A DNA stretch of 64,000 nucleotides, from NCBI GenBank assembly GCA_001683735.1, contig LUGG01000005.1:1-64000 (forward strand). Direction: 5' to 3'. A program made the position numbers and the translations under genes. Under the pieces are notes generated by a model. It was not told where the DNA came from, made no database searches, and worked only from the letters and a program-made list of their open reading frames with translations. Positions 25,301-37,545 of this stretch are shown here, piece by piece; position 1 is the stretch's first letter, and each line of letters opens with the position of its first letter. Origin of the DNA: Grifola frondosa (lineage: Eukaryota > Basidiomycota > Agaricomycetes > Polyporales > Grifolaceae).

Positions 25301-26526
25301 TGTGAGGACTCTATAGATGGGGCGCGTTCTAGCGAGTTAGAACCCATGCCCCATGCTCACGAAGTATCTGTCAAAACGGCTCCGCATATGTTCGGCTGCA
25401 CCACATGCGGTGCATCGGCACAGTTGTGAATCGTCCACAGGGAAGGTGTGAGCTCTAGATTTGCGAGACAGCATGTCTAAAGCTTGACTCTGCGTTCGCG
25501 GGCGACGCCAACAATGGTTCGTGGAGCGTTCAGACCCTCTACCAAGAGATTCGAGGCCGTTCAGACGAAGACGTTTTCTATCCCTAGTAACTATCATGCC
25601 TTCGCTGTCTAGTCCCAATCTGTTCAAGAAATGAGGATATTTCAAGCCGCTTTGATGCCGCTTAGGTAGGTGAGCTCTATATCTCTAGTGTCGTATATCT
25701 CACACCCGTATAGTATCCATGGTGTATCGCAGCATCCTGTCTTCGTCTGCAAGGAGACATACATGATGATGTCAATTAGTGACGTCTGGTCAGTTGTCTT
25801 GCGGAGATAACCTGGCTCAACGCTATATACCCGAAAATAGTATCGTTATCGACGATTGTGCTTTTCGGCATAGTGTTATCTCTCATCTCGGGTGTTGCAG
25901 AGCGCTGCACGCCAAGTAACGGTCAAAAATTCGTCTAGAGTCGCCATGTAGATTCTAAGCTCATATAGTAACCACCACAAACCGAAGAGAGAAGTGCATT
26001 GCGCTCCAAAGCAATGTATTTGATTATGTCCAGCCCACTCATGACACTCTTCTAATGCCCTATGACTTCCTGGTAACCTTGGCCACGACGGCTTGCCAAA
26101 GTTTGAGCGTTCCCGAATTTGTCCAAAAGTGCACGTCTGGAAAAGGGTTCTATGGCGAGTTGCATTCCGGCACACCTGCATCACATTTGATTTCAAAACA
26201 ACTGCCCAATCTGGAAGTCCACTTTTCGCCACAGATCGCTGATTCTCATTCTTTGCCAGCAATATTCATAGCAATTGCATGGGGTTACTTTCAAGCTCCG
26301 CACGTTACGGCCCAGCGATGGTCTCTTATCATTTGTATTGCAGCCCAATGCGGAACTCTTCCTATATAGAATGGACCACTCGGAGATCTTTCCGTAAGTC
26401 GCATTGCGAGCTTTGTTCAGAAGGGCTGATGAAAGAAACGCCCCACCCAGGGACCGAATGGGATCCTCTCAGATAGACCGGGCAAATAGATAAAGTAGAA
26501 TCGTCTAGATCAATGCAACAGCCGGT
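22349..26526. other. Gene-poor region
   Basis: About 4.2 kb with only short, mutually contradictory open frames on both strands; 23702-24579 has none above 60 codons. A poly-T/polypyrimidine run lies near 23985-24000. I recognise no protein motif, transposon end, tRNA or array. Confidence 0.55.
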
Positions 26527-29500
26527 TCATCTGCTCCCGAACCGCGCCCAGTCGATGCTTCTCCGACCTTCCTCCTGTCGTCGATCCCACCCAAGTCCAA
26601 CAATATCGGAAAGATGCCGCATGGTAGGTCTGCCATGTGGACAATGCCATGGCTGTTCCATGGTGCCCATGTGATGCACGACCTATATCCCAAGTGCGCA
26701 GAAGATCAACCAAGATTGCATGCTGATATTGCTGAAGGGACAAACCGACATCATTTGCCGCCTGGCGAGCGGCATGCCGACCATGACACTGCTCCGACAT
26801 GCACGCATTGCAAACATTGCGCGAACCTTCGAGCACCTGACCATCTGACCGGTTGGCCGGTCTCGCATGAGGTGCAGGAGTTCTTCTAGGTCTGCATGTA
26901 TAGATAAATCAGCGAGGAGAGGAAACACACGGACAAAGTGAGCATTACCCTTCATATCAAATACGGTGCTTTTACTCGTGGGCTGCGCCAGTAGTTGCAG
27001 ACGCTGACCAGACGGGGCGTCGTCGAGCACGTCTATTTCAAAACCGTTCTGTCTGAGCATTTCCAAGTTTTCAGTAGCTATAAGCTCATCTGCAGCCGTA
27101 AGTTCCAGCGATTGAGATCTAAAATCATCGTCTGGTTACGTAGCGCCAGCAAAGTGTTTAGGCGACGTACTGGAAAAGCTTTTGGGACTTGATCTTAGTG
27201 GTTTGCTGCAAAACCTCGAAGTTATACTTCTCATCCGCGGCGTGCTGATCAACGATGAATAAATCATCCATTTCCATCACTCTAGACCCATCCTCAAGAC
27301 TTCCTTCACCGGGTGGCATTTTCCGTCTCCGCGCGATGATGAATCCGAGGTTGAACTGTCCGACGGGCTCCATGGAGGCAAAATCCGCCTTCTCGATGAC
27401 CCGTGAGAGCGCCTCGATGGCTTTGTTCTCGTCCACTACGTTGCTGACCCGGCATCAAAGTGCAGTCTGGGGTGGCCAATCACAGAATCACGCTCCGCTA
27501 GTGCGTCCGACAACCTTTCTCGCAGCTGACGCCATGACGCCGAGACGCGGGACAAGTCGAGCCGCAACGAGACATCCTCTCCGTCCTTGGTGCGAACAAA
27601 CTCGGCACGAGGTCGATCACCAGTGGAGGGTTCGGATGCCGCAGTAACCGTGGGTGCTGTGAGCTCTGCTTCTGGGTCGAGCACAGGAACGTCCCGAGAG
27701 TCACTTGTCAGGTCGGCCGTGAGATCCATGACTTGACTAGGTAGCTGCGCACTTGATCTCTGTCCTTCGCACTCGGAATGGTCCACGTCCATCTCCTCGA
27801 CATCTCCCTCATCGGCTTCATCGCCGTCCATTTTCGTGTCGTCTGCGGAGCTGCATTCTTCTAGTGCCCCCCAGTCGGCTCATCCACCTCTTCTTCATCC
27901 TCTTCGTCCCCACCTTCGGGAATATTCACGACCTGACTGCCACTCCTAGCAAAGTCCCTCAATAACTCCCTCAAGCCCACTCGCGCCCCTCTTCCCTCCG
28001 CAGCTAGTTTCGGCCGCTTTCTAGCGCCCTCTGTCTCTGCAGATTCCGTCGGCATGCCGCCGCAGATTCCACGCAGCGCCCGAGGTGTCCAGAACCATTT
28101 GCACTTTGCGCGACGTGTCTGCGGAATGAAATGCCACTCGCTTCTTTGTGGAGACCTGGGGTGTGGCTCGCGAGTCTGGGGAATTCGAATCCCGAGAGGA
28201 ACGGACATCGTCAGCGGCTGTGCTCAACTCTATTCCTGCCGCCTCGTCAGCTGCGCACGGGTTAGTATGCGGGGACTCTTCAATCACACATCGCTGCGTT
28301 GCGGATTCTTGGGGAGAATCATTCACGGCATCTATCATCTGAGTGGACATTAAAGAGCGATCCGCTGCATCGTCCAGGCCGTCATCGTCCATATCAATAT
28401 CGTCCCCACCAAGAGCAAGGGAAGCATTTTCACGCTTCTCCTGGCTGATCGATGGCGTCGACAACAAGGCGGTCACTGGGAAGTGGATATGCGGGGAACG
28501 TCGTGTGCCCTGTGAGGGCGATGCTGGCTCACTCCCACTGCAACTAGAGACAGGACGTATGTGTGGTTCGATAGCGTATGACGCCGGTATGTATTTCTTG
28601 TGCATTTGAACGTGTTCGACACCAGTAATGGCCTTTGTCCCTGCGAGCAATGGTGTGCTTAAGGTCGCATTTTCGTCCATGTCCTCGGGCTCCTCGGTGA
28701 TAACCCGGGCTTCAAGTTCTCCGGCTTTCTGAGAGACAATTTCACTGCACTCGTGCTCACCCGCGTGGTCAGGAAGGAAGAGTGGATCGACATTGCTGCC
28801 ACTGCTCGCAGTGGCACACTTTTGGGTAGGTGCGGGATGGTTAAGTGGCGCTTGTGACTGTGAATTTACAACGTATGTCGATCGAGAAGGTGCAAAAGCC
28901 TGTTCTAGCGCGATCTATCGAGTGGACTGATAAGAATAATAGAATACGAAGAAATAAGGTGATCCAACCTTGAGCGCGTTCACAAGGTTATTCTCGCTGT
29001 GAAGAAGAATAGTGCGCTTGTCCGGGCTGACGTTGACGTCACAGGAGTCTAGGAAAACAAATAGTTTAGTCCATTGTGTCATGCTATCCAGTAATTTGCA
29101 ATAAATAAGTGCAGAGTGAGAAGATATAACCTACCGGTGGGAAGGATGAAGTCCGCTACGATGAACGGCGTCTGATTCGCGTTGAACGTCCTGTACACCT
29201 CGTTGAAGGCCTTCTGTACCTGTCAAGACATTCACACCTCAATCACTCGTACGACGTAAAAAATCAGTGACATACCTTTGAGGGATTACACGGTCTGCCA
29301 TTGACGTAGAAGAACTGTCGGTCAGTGCCCGTTCTCCCACATGCTACCGCAAACTTCGAGACAAGCCCCTTTACGCGAACTTCGTTTCTGTGTCTAGGCG
29401 GAGAAGATGTATCAAAGGTCAGGGGTAAGGGCACATGCATCTTGAAATTAGCGCAGAGAAACTGACCCATCGGTATCTTTGATACCCTGCCGTCTGAGGA

Positions 29501-30621
29501 CTGATCTCTCCGTCTCGACATCGAAGCACAGATCCAGGACAACGACGTTTTCGAGGGCCTTCGGGCCCCAGATCGCAGAAGCAGATGAACGCGTCAAGGG
29601 CGTACCGTCCGTGCGCAGCTGCACAGTCTTTTTTCTAATAATCACAAATTACAATTCGGGTGCGAACGATCGCGACCATCACAGTGCACTTACCCGCCCG
29701 CGGGATGATTTGTGACGCTCAAGCGCACGCCTCTATTCTCATTCGCGCAGGGAACTAGCGCGTAGGCGGTCAGCAACGAGAGTGCCTTGCCGAACTCCCG
29801 CTTGGCAGTGCGCTCAAGCTCCTTGCGGCGCACGGGTAGAGGCTTGAACAGCCCTGTCACGGTCACCGTGGTGCCTCTCTGAAGGTAAACACCGATCAAT
29901 ATCCACCTCGGCGTAGAAAGAGGTGCATCCGGAACATACACGCGGAATAAAAACCCACCTGGCGTGCGACCTTCCCCGCATGACTCCTCAACCGACCACT
30001 CTGGTCGAACTCAAGTACTGTGCCCATTGGCGCCTCGGTTGCAGTTGCGGTGGTGATGGTGACGCTTTCGGCGAGTGCGCAGAGTGAAGAAAGGGCTTCG
30101 CCGCGGAAGCCAAAAGTAGAGATTGCGGTAAGGTCCTCAAAGGATGAGAGTTTGGAAGTATGATGTTTTAAGGCTCGTTGGGACAACTAGCATCAGCAGC
30201 GTGTGAGGACGTGGAATACAAGAGGTAGCTCACCGATCGCGTCATAGTCTTTGGGAGCGATCCCACTCCATTGTCGACTACCTCAAATGAGGCCAGCCCG
30301 TAGTCCTTGAATCGGACCTCTACAGCACACGATGTGATAGTGAGACATTCGGTGCGTTTCCGAGGTCCATAACTACGCACCAATAATGGTCGCTCCAGCA
30401 TCCAGACTGTTCTCTACTAGCTCCTTAACTGCGGTTTGAAGATCGACAACGACCTGACCGGAGGTAATCCTATGGATCGACCCTCCATCTAAAGCCTTTA
30501 TTGTGCTAGGATGGCTCTCGTTGTCTGCGGCAGCCGTGATCGCAGTCGCGGTCATTGCACGAGACGCGTCAACCAGGAGATGCGTGACGCGCCGCGTTTG
30601 TGGCAACGTGACGGCTGTCAC
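26527..30621 (-). CDS. PMS1: DNA mismatch repair protein PMS1 (MutL homolog, PMS2-type endonuclease)
   Basis: Partner of MLH1 in MutL-alpha, which nicks DNA during mismatch repair in the nucleus. The first ATG is at 30621; a second in-frame ATG at 30555 is equally plausible. The N-terminal GHKL ATPase is clear: [61 protein letters not shown], then [10 protein letters not shown] and [16 protein letters not shown] long acidic linker follows (about 27440-28700). The C-terminal domain has the endonuclease motif DQHA-x2-E-x4-E ([12 protein letters not shown]), ACRSSVMVG and CPHGRP. The end is [12 protein letters not shown] with the stop at 26527. The linker joins LAE to [10 protein letters not shown] over a short intron (GTGATT...ACGTAG). 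It looks intact. Confidence 0.93.
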
Positions 30622-31289
30622 ATCTTCAGCTTCACTGGTTCAAGGCAATTCGAACCTACTACTTGCTTACTACCTTCATTTCAAGGCCCTTACGCACATT
30701 GCTCACCTTTCTCAACTCATTTTCTGCTAATCTAATTTCCAAAAATTTCTTACCCGATGAACATCGTCGTGACAGAAGTTATTGGCTCGCGAGACCAACG
30801 TGGGTATGAGAAGTCAAGTAATGTCTCCACTGAATTTGCGTGCGGGAAAATGTATTCACTTTGTTTAGGAGAACGCAGCACATCGTGTCCATACCATGTC
30901 CCTGAAGAACCTCCAATCATATTTGCTATTATGCTGAGGTCATGCACTTCAACTCGGAGAATCGACACCTTGGTTAACCGGCGCGCACCCACGGAAAGCA
31001 GGATTTCCAATGCTATATTTTTATTTAGATCACTCGAGAAGGTGCCCCATATCCCACCAAGATGGAAATTATGTTGCTCAAATTATTGGAGTGCCTCGTA
31101 CCTTTATCCTTGTTTCCGACCGCGGCTTTCAGGCTGCGCACCATTCTCATCGTTCCGATACACGCATGGCCGTTACACCATGGGCACATCCCGCTTCCTC
31201 CAGCGGAGTACCGATCCGCTTAGGTGTCCTCGCGGTCGAGATAGCGAAAAAAGTATTTTCGGGCGTGGGTTCCTCAAGCATAAGCGAGC
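30622..31289. other. Upstream region of PMS1
   Basis: Should contain the PMS1 promoter. A plus-strand open frame from 30757 runs into the tandem repeat and looks like chance. No other element recognised. Confidence 0.4.
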
Positions 31290-31950
31290 GTCGGTTCGCC
31301 TTCGCAGCATGCAGCTAAGAACACCGGGACAGGACAACCCGAATGCGATTGGGCATCCTCTAATGATCTGTATAGCCCGCGAGATCTGTCACATGGAGGT
31401 CAACCTGAAATCAGAAGAGCTTCTTTTTGCGACTGGATCCGACAGCATTATCTTGTTCCTCACAATTCTTAGTCGAACGATCATTCCTCCCGGTTACCAA
31501 GATTTTGGGAAGTCCTTCGGTCCTCATTTGGTTCGGCTTCTCAGCATGCAGCTCTAGAGAACACCGGGATCGGACAACCCGACAGCGATTGGGCATCGTC
31601 TAATCATTCATGTAGCCAGAGAGGTCTGTCACATGGAGGCCAACCAGAAAACAGGAAAGTTTGTTTTTGCCACTGGATCCGACCGTACTATCTTGCTCCC
31701 TCACAATTCTTGGTCAAATTACGGGAACGACCGTTCCTCTCGGTTATCAAGATTTCTGTAAAGTTGTTCGGTCCCTAATTTGGTTTGGCTTCGCAGCATG
31801 CAGCTCTCAAGAACACCGGGATCGGATAACCCGACGGCGACTGGGCCTCCTCTAATTATCCATGTAGCCGGAGGGTCTGTCACATGGAGGGCGACCTGAA
31901 AACAGGTACACTTGTTTTATGACTGGATCCGATCGCACTATCTTGTTTTT
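31290..31950 (+). repeat. Tandem repeat, about 240 bp, two full units and one partial
   Basis: Units begin around the string CAGCATGCAGCT near 31307, 31543 and 31796, each followed by AAGAACACCGGGA or a close variant, CTGTCACATGGAGG and ACTGGATCCGA. The copies differ by scattered substitutions and small indels, and the third is incomplete. No protein motif is conserved across units, so this is a non-coding minisatellite-like array. Confidence 0.85.
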
Positions 31951-32333
31951 CCCCTTTTGTATTCGCATCATCGCGCAATTCTTAGCCAAATTACAGTAAC
32001 GACAATTTCTCCCAATTATTACAATTTTGTAGAGTTCGATTTATCATCATCTGAAGAGCATCACGAGCCCACCGACCACTAGTTCGAGTCGCAGATCAAC
32101 CCACTCCACCAAGTGAGGTCGCCAACACAACATTATTCTTCCAGTGAGCGTATCGCACCGAGATAATTGAGTATCTACGAGCACTTGATAAACCGAAGGA
32201 AAGATGATATACAAAGAGAAGACTTACAACGCTCGTAGTATCTTCCGCTCTGCATTGACTTCAGACTTATGAAGGGACACATACGAAGGATTAAATAAAA
32301 ATATGTACACAAAAAGGGATCCCCTTACATCAT
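31951..32333. other. No gene recognised
   Basis: Spacer between the tandem repeat and the unknown-family gene (copy A). I see no feature in it. Confidence 0.4.
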
Positions 32334-33480
32334 TCATGGACGCAGGTTCTCGTTCTCAAACAACAGCCGGAACTTGGCCAGCGACCCGTCGACATTCGTA
32401 TTATCGACATTGTGAAACCAAGGATGACCATTTCGATAAAGCAATTCGCCCTCTCGTGGTTCAGCAATATGACCATCATATCCTGGGCAGATCATCGTCA
32501 CAGGTTCAATCATCTTCAAGACACGCAACACCAGCGTGCGAGTGTCTTTATGCTCCGGGAGTGCCGAAGGCTCAAAGCAACATACAGCCAAGCCTACAGG
32601 AGTGGCTTCAACCACCGCATGCAAATAATCAGGTGATCGTTGCACTCACCAGCATAAGGAGTAATAAAGTCTCCATTCCGACCGTCCTTGAAAAGCTGCA
32701 GGCTGGCCCGATACAGCGTCACCTGTCCCACCAAGTGGATATGGTGCGCAAGCATATTCAGGCGCACGACGAATGGCTGACCAAAGGAATGCAGCAGCGT
32801 GCTACCCGAATGTATTGGATCCTTATCAACGAGCCAAGCGGCATGCTCCAGCAACGATTGTGGAATCAGGCCGTCGCGCAACACCATGGCGGCTACACCG
32901 CGATTTCGAACACGGCTAGAGACGGCCTGAAGGAGTGGGACTTGCCATGGGACACCGCCATACAGTAGATCTGATCCAGACTGGAAGCTGGAGGGATCGT
33001 CGTTGCCAGTCACTCTGAATCGCACGGCACCGGCGAGTGGAACGTGGGGGGGAGAGGAGTAGTACAAAAACCCGCGCGTATCTGGGGGGAAGGGATAATG
33101 GCTGCATATCTTCTTGCCTCTCTCCCAGGAGCTAGTACTGCTATAGTTCGGCCACAAGATGAGCAATCTCTCCGAATACAAGTGCAGTCGCCGGGCATCC
33201 CAGATTCTGGGATTAGTACAATTGGATATGTCCAGGGCATCGTGGCAAGTGATGAGCTCGGGGTCGAGGGTATGTATCGCAAAACGTATTGGACGTCCCC
33301 TGGGCTTCGAAAGCCTCGATTTTCGAGTCTGGGTGGTGGAGGCCTGTGTTCACGGCCGTGACATTGTCGCATGTCAGCGTTCCATTGAGATGCTGACCAA
33401 CTCACTTACAATTCTATACCCCCGCCAGATCATAACGTGCGGGCTACGCAACATAGTCGAAACACAGTTGCCATGTTGCA
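32334..33480 (-). CDS. Protein of unknown function, copy A
   Basis: Minus-strand gene homologous to the one at 35650-36707. Readable parts: HTLDPELITCHDALDISNC, NPRIWDARRL, FPPDTRGFLYYSSPPHVPLA, GAVRFRVTGNDDPSSFQSG, GVPWQVPLLQAV, LLHSFGQPFVVRLNM, ITPYAG; then across an intron (GTGAGT donor near 32644) GLAVCCFEPSALPEHKDTRT, LKMIEPV and a tail ending at 32334. No transmembrane segment or known catalytic motif is visible. The family seems common in Agaricomycetes but I know no function. The N-terminal exon is uncertain; the main part is intact. Confidence 0.65.
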
Positions 33481-33859
33481 AGCTTGAGCGCAGACGACCG
33501 TGATACAGGTCGTGTTTTAAAGAGAGATTCATAGCTCGGCATATCGATTCGGGCAGATGTATTATTTATCTCACATACATGACCAATATTAAATTGGCAA
33601 TTTTCTTCGCCTCATACTTGCCATAAACAGCAGCTAGATATTGCAAGCAATTTGTGTTACTGGTCGAGAGCATCTCCGCTACGTTATAAAGGTTTTCATC
33701 CACCGACGAGTACGTAGAAGAATCAAGAAATATGCAATTACTATAATCATGTGCCGCACCAACCCTACGAATAGAATGTAGTAAGCTATATGTCGCGCCG
33801 AGCGCAAGGGTATCCCGCCTGATATTCGGGCGCCAGGTCCGGCCCATGGCGGATTAGCC

Positions 33860-35310
33860 TCAAGTCGGCTCACCATTCTGCGCACCTTCTTCTGTAGCTC
33901 CTGGTGGTGTAGACGGGGACGGCAGAGGTGCGTCGGTGGTAAACGCATTTTCGCCCTTGAATTTAGGAACGAATACTATATCGCGAGTAAGGGTATGAGA
34001 TAATTAGAGGGGAGACATCGTTGCGAAACACACACCTCGGCGAGTTCTACACCGCTTTGGCGATTATAGTTCGCATAGACGAGGTTAATCTGCGTGGCCG
34101 CGCCAAGATAAATACACCAGGTCACATATACCGCCAAGACATGCGTACCTCATTCATGAATGGTCTCAATCCCGCAGCCTCGAGCATCTCCCACCACGCC
34201 AAAAAGTCAGGGAAACGCTGGTGCCAGACATGCAGCTCGATCTGAAGCTGCGCGAACGGCAGCACTCCAGCTCGCGCACCCTCACTCTTGCCCTCCTCCT
34301 GACCCATCCCACCCCCCTCTGTGAAATCACGCACGATATTGCGGAACACCTCCCACTCCCATCCCTCAATGTCCACGCGGAGAAAATCGATGTGCGTGTG
34401 CCCTGGAACGGGTGTCAGGAACACTGGCTTACCTGGACGGACTCCCCGACTGACCGTTGTGCTCATCAAGCTCTTGAGCGTCCACATCTTTGGCTCGTCG
34501 CTCGAGCCGTGGCGGTCGACCGCGCCGAGGGCTATCTTGCCGTAATGTACGCGATGTCGAAGTGACTTTGGGATTGCGAGTCCGCACCGGGGTTATGTGT
34601 GTAGTCGTACGCCCACACCTCAGCAGTAGCGCGTTGATGCAAGGAACGCCGCCTCGAACTCGGAGGAAGAGTCCACGCCTGCGAGAACGTGAGCATCTGA
34701 GTTTTGGTTGTACGTGGAAACGCACCGAAGGAGTACACGACGCAATCCGGCTCGTCAGCGATCCGCGAGAGGCCGCAGACCCATTTCCCGCCGTCGCCAA
34801 TGGACCCTAATCGATCGAGCTCATGCGGGCAGTTAAACACCGGGGGAAAGAAGTCCCCTGCTAGAGGTGAGCGTCAGCCGGCGGGCGAGGGCAAGCACTC
34901 ACAGACGGTATACGCTGGCCAGGGGTCATGATCAGGTGGAAACCTATATAGTAGTGAGACGGCACGCGGAGAGGAGGAGAGGGGGCGGACGCACATGGTG
35001 ACTTGTGCGGGGTAGGACCGAATTTTGCTATCAGGTCCTTGCGCTGTCCGAGCATGTCCTGATATTTCTGCTCCGCGCGGTCGAGGCGCCCACGGAGGCC
35101 GGGGTCGCTGTGGATGACGACGGGGATGGGATGGCGGGCGACATCAGGGTGTAGGAGGAAGAATGTGCAGAGGAAGAGGAGGAAGATGGCGAGAGAGTAG
35201 CGGGGATGACGTTGGCATAGGGACGGCAGCTTGAACGGCATCACAGATGGGTTCACAGACGGCGAGCTCAGCCCTGGTCTCGAAGTCAAAGTCGAAGTCG
35301 TGGCCGTCAA
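33860..35310 (-). CDS. Membrane-anchored FkbM-like methyltransferase
   Basis: Start at 35310 or, more likely, the internal Met at 35241 (MPFKLPSLC), which places a membrane segment (SLAIFLLFLCTFFLL) near the N-terminus as a type II anchor. After introns: DHDPWPAYTV, FFPPVFNCPHELDRLGSIGD, GGKWVCGLSRIADEPDCVVY, SFG, VDSSSEFEAAFL, EVWAYDYTH, KMWTLKSLM, HTHIDFLRVDIEGWEWEVF, PFAQLQIELHVWHQRFPDF. These fit a SAM-dependent methyltransferase (VDIEGWE motif). The frame slips by one base near 34635 and slips back near 34575, so the segment between is read in another frame and the outer parts agree. The C-terminal exon can be joined in two ways; I prefer a stop at 33860. Substrate unknown. Confidence 0.72.
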
Positions 35311-35649
35311 TTTCGTTACCGCGTCTAAAGTCCACGTATATTTCCCAAATAAGGCAGGAGAATTAGAAAGCCTTATATTTCACTTAGATTCACTTAGATG
35401 ATCAGAAATGCTTAAAATGTGACACGATGTCACCCAAGTTCAGCTTCCATGAGTCTAAACTATCCAATTCGTTCAACGCACCTCAAGCATTCACTCAGTG
35501 GATATTTTCTTGCAAAACCGTGGCAGAACAGTAGCGTGAACATCGCCACGCGTCCACCACACAGCTTGCTTTACGCGTGGTCCAGATCATATCTCCGGCC
35601 CAAAGTAATTGAACTGCTCACTTTCTCCAACTTGCTAAATGGTTAATTC

Positions 35650-36707
35650 ACGGCGCAGTCGTTCGAAAACGGTTCCGTACGACACGCGGTCGAAACTCTA
35701 GATCCCCAACGCCTCACCTCCGCCGACTTTGTCGACCTTTCCGGGAGCACATGTACACCCATATGGGACATCCGCGCCTTACCCCGCCGCGGAAAAAAGC
35801 ACACCTCCGCAAGCTCGCAGAGCCGCATGGAGGAACCACGCACTCAGGGAGAGACTCTCCAGGAAGCGTTCCAGTCGAAACCCAGGTTCATGCTGACCTA
35901 CAGCACTCACAAAAAACCAGACAGTAACCATTCCACTTGGCCCGCGCCCTTCCCGCCCGGCACACGCGGATTCCTCTACTACACCGCGCCCAAGGACGTG
36001 CCTCTCGCAGGCACGGTGCGCTTCCGCGTTACACCAGACAGAGATCCTGCGAGCTTCGCGCAGGGAACGGACCTGATGGCGCCGAGCGGGATCCCATGGC
36101 AAGTGACGCTGCTGGCGCTCACGCGGCAGCGCGGGATCCTGCCGTCGCTCCTCCTGCGCGACGGGCTCGTCTCGGCGGGGTGCTGGAGCGGTGCGTGGAG
36201 CTCGCGGACCGGCCGGTGACGTCGCATGGGGCGCTGGTGCACGCGCTGGGGCAGCCGTTCCCCGTGGCGTTCGACAAGCAGAACGTGCATGTGCACCTCG
36301 TCGCGCGGGACTCTATATTCCGGCTGGGGCTGGGGTTCCCGTTCTGCGACTCGCGCTCGCCTGCGAGGCAGCGCTTCCAGCCGTACGCCGGTACGCCCCC
36401 CGCTGGCTTAGTCGGGGGAGAATGTTGTTGTGGCTGACGAGATGGTGCAGGGGCGGGGCTGTGTTGCTTTGAGCGGTCGACGCTGCCGCAGCACCGCGGG
36501 ACGCGCACGGTGGTGTTCCGCGTGGTGAAGATCGTCGAGCCCGTGCGGCTGCGGTTCCCGGAGTATGATGGCTACGTGTCCGAGCCGCGAGAAGGGAGCT
36601 GTTCAGCCGGCATGGGAAGCCGTGGGCGCGGAATGTCGATAAACAGATGCGTGGTGCGGTCTGTGCGCTGAAGATGCTGTTTGATCTCGAGGACGAGGCT
36701 CCGTTGT
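35650..36707 (+). CDS. Protein of unknown function, copy B
   Basis: Paralog of the minus-strand gene at 32334-33480, in opposite orientation. Matching blocks: ETLDPQRLTSADFVDLSG, CTPIWDIRALP, FPPGTRGFLYYTAPKDVPLA, GTVRFRVTPDRDPASFAQG, GIPWQVTLLA, LVHALGQPFPVAFDKQNVH, RQRFQPYAG, then after an intron GLCCFERSTLPQHRGTRTVV, VKIVEPV and SEPREG. Two frame breaks are seen, each at a run of G (about 36178 and about 36595). Beyond the second, the other frame gives a plausible end (ALKMLFDLEDEAPL, stop at 36707). Either a young pseudogene or a gene with two consensus errors. Function unknown. Confidence 0.6.
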
Positions 36708-36714
36708 GATCGTG

Positions 36715-37440
36715 ATCAGGTTTGCGAGGTCGTCTTTCGATACAGTTTACGTCGCTGACTCGATTTTACAGACGTACGAGGGAGTTCCTCTGGTGCTTAT
36801 CCCCATGTTTGAATGACGTCATGTATTGTATCCGAATCCGGGAAACTATCATAGTTTGTAGGTTCGACTACGGCGAGTAACTGAAATACCGTCGGCGTCC
36901 CCGCCCTCTTTCCTTTTTCTCTCGCTCGCATTCTGACCTGCCGCAGACTTCGACACGGTATACGGTCTTACCGCACGCTTATTGTCATCAGCGACGCCTA
37001 GCAAAGGGCAGGACGATCCCTCAACTAATTCTACAGCGACCTGCGACGACGCCGCCCCGAAGCGCAGCACACAACCTCTTTCTTGCACGTCTCCGTGGGC
37101 AATCGCTGTAAAGAGGTCGTCTCTCGATGTAGTTTACGTCGCTGATTCGATTTCTTAGAATATGCTGTTTGAATTGGAAGAAGCTCCTCTGTAATCGCTG
37201 TAAGCCTTGCGTTATTGTCTCTCGATACAGTCCCCGTCGCTGATTCGACTTTGACGAGGAAGTCCCCCTGGCGCATATCATGTATGAACGACGTCATGTG
37301 TGGCCTGTATTATATCCGAATCCCGAGAAATTAAGTACTACAGCTCGTAGGTTTGACTACGACGAGTGACTGAAACACCGACGGAAACGGCCCTAATTCT
37401 TTCCCTTTCCCTCTCGCTCTCATTTCTGACCGAAGCCCCA
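36715..37440 (+). repeat. Degenerate tandem duplication of about 500 bp
   Basis: The block at about 36737-36950 recurs at about 37215-37440 with shared strings GACGTCATGT, TATCCGAATCC, TAGGTT(C/T)GACTACG and a CT-rich stretch ahead of CTCTCGCTC. A shorter motif, TTACGTCGCTGA, appears near 36747 and 37135, with a variant near 37227. No coding potential is evident. Confidence 0.7.
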
Positions 37441-37545
37441 TCACCGCACGCACGACAGTTCTTCGACCAACGCCGCCCACAAAAACAACCCTACACCCAA
37501 TTCATGTCAAAAGCCCTATCCTGAAAGTCCATACCTGGGTCACGC

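Noticed and set aside
30757..31557. A 266-codon open frame on the plus strand
   Set aside because: It runs through the 240-bp tandem repeat, is not kept open in the next units, and has no recognisable motif; chance.
36191..36508. Several long overlapping frames on both strands in the GC-rich part of copy B
   Set aside because: Shadows of the real reading frame produced by high GC at third positions.
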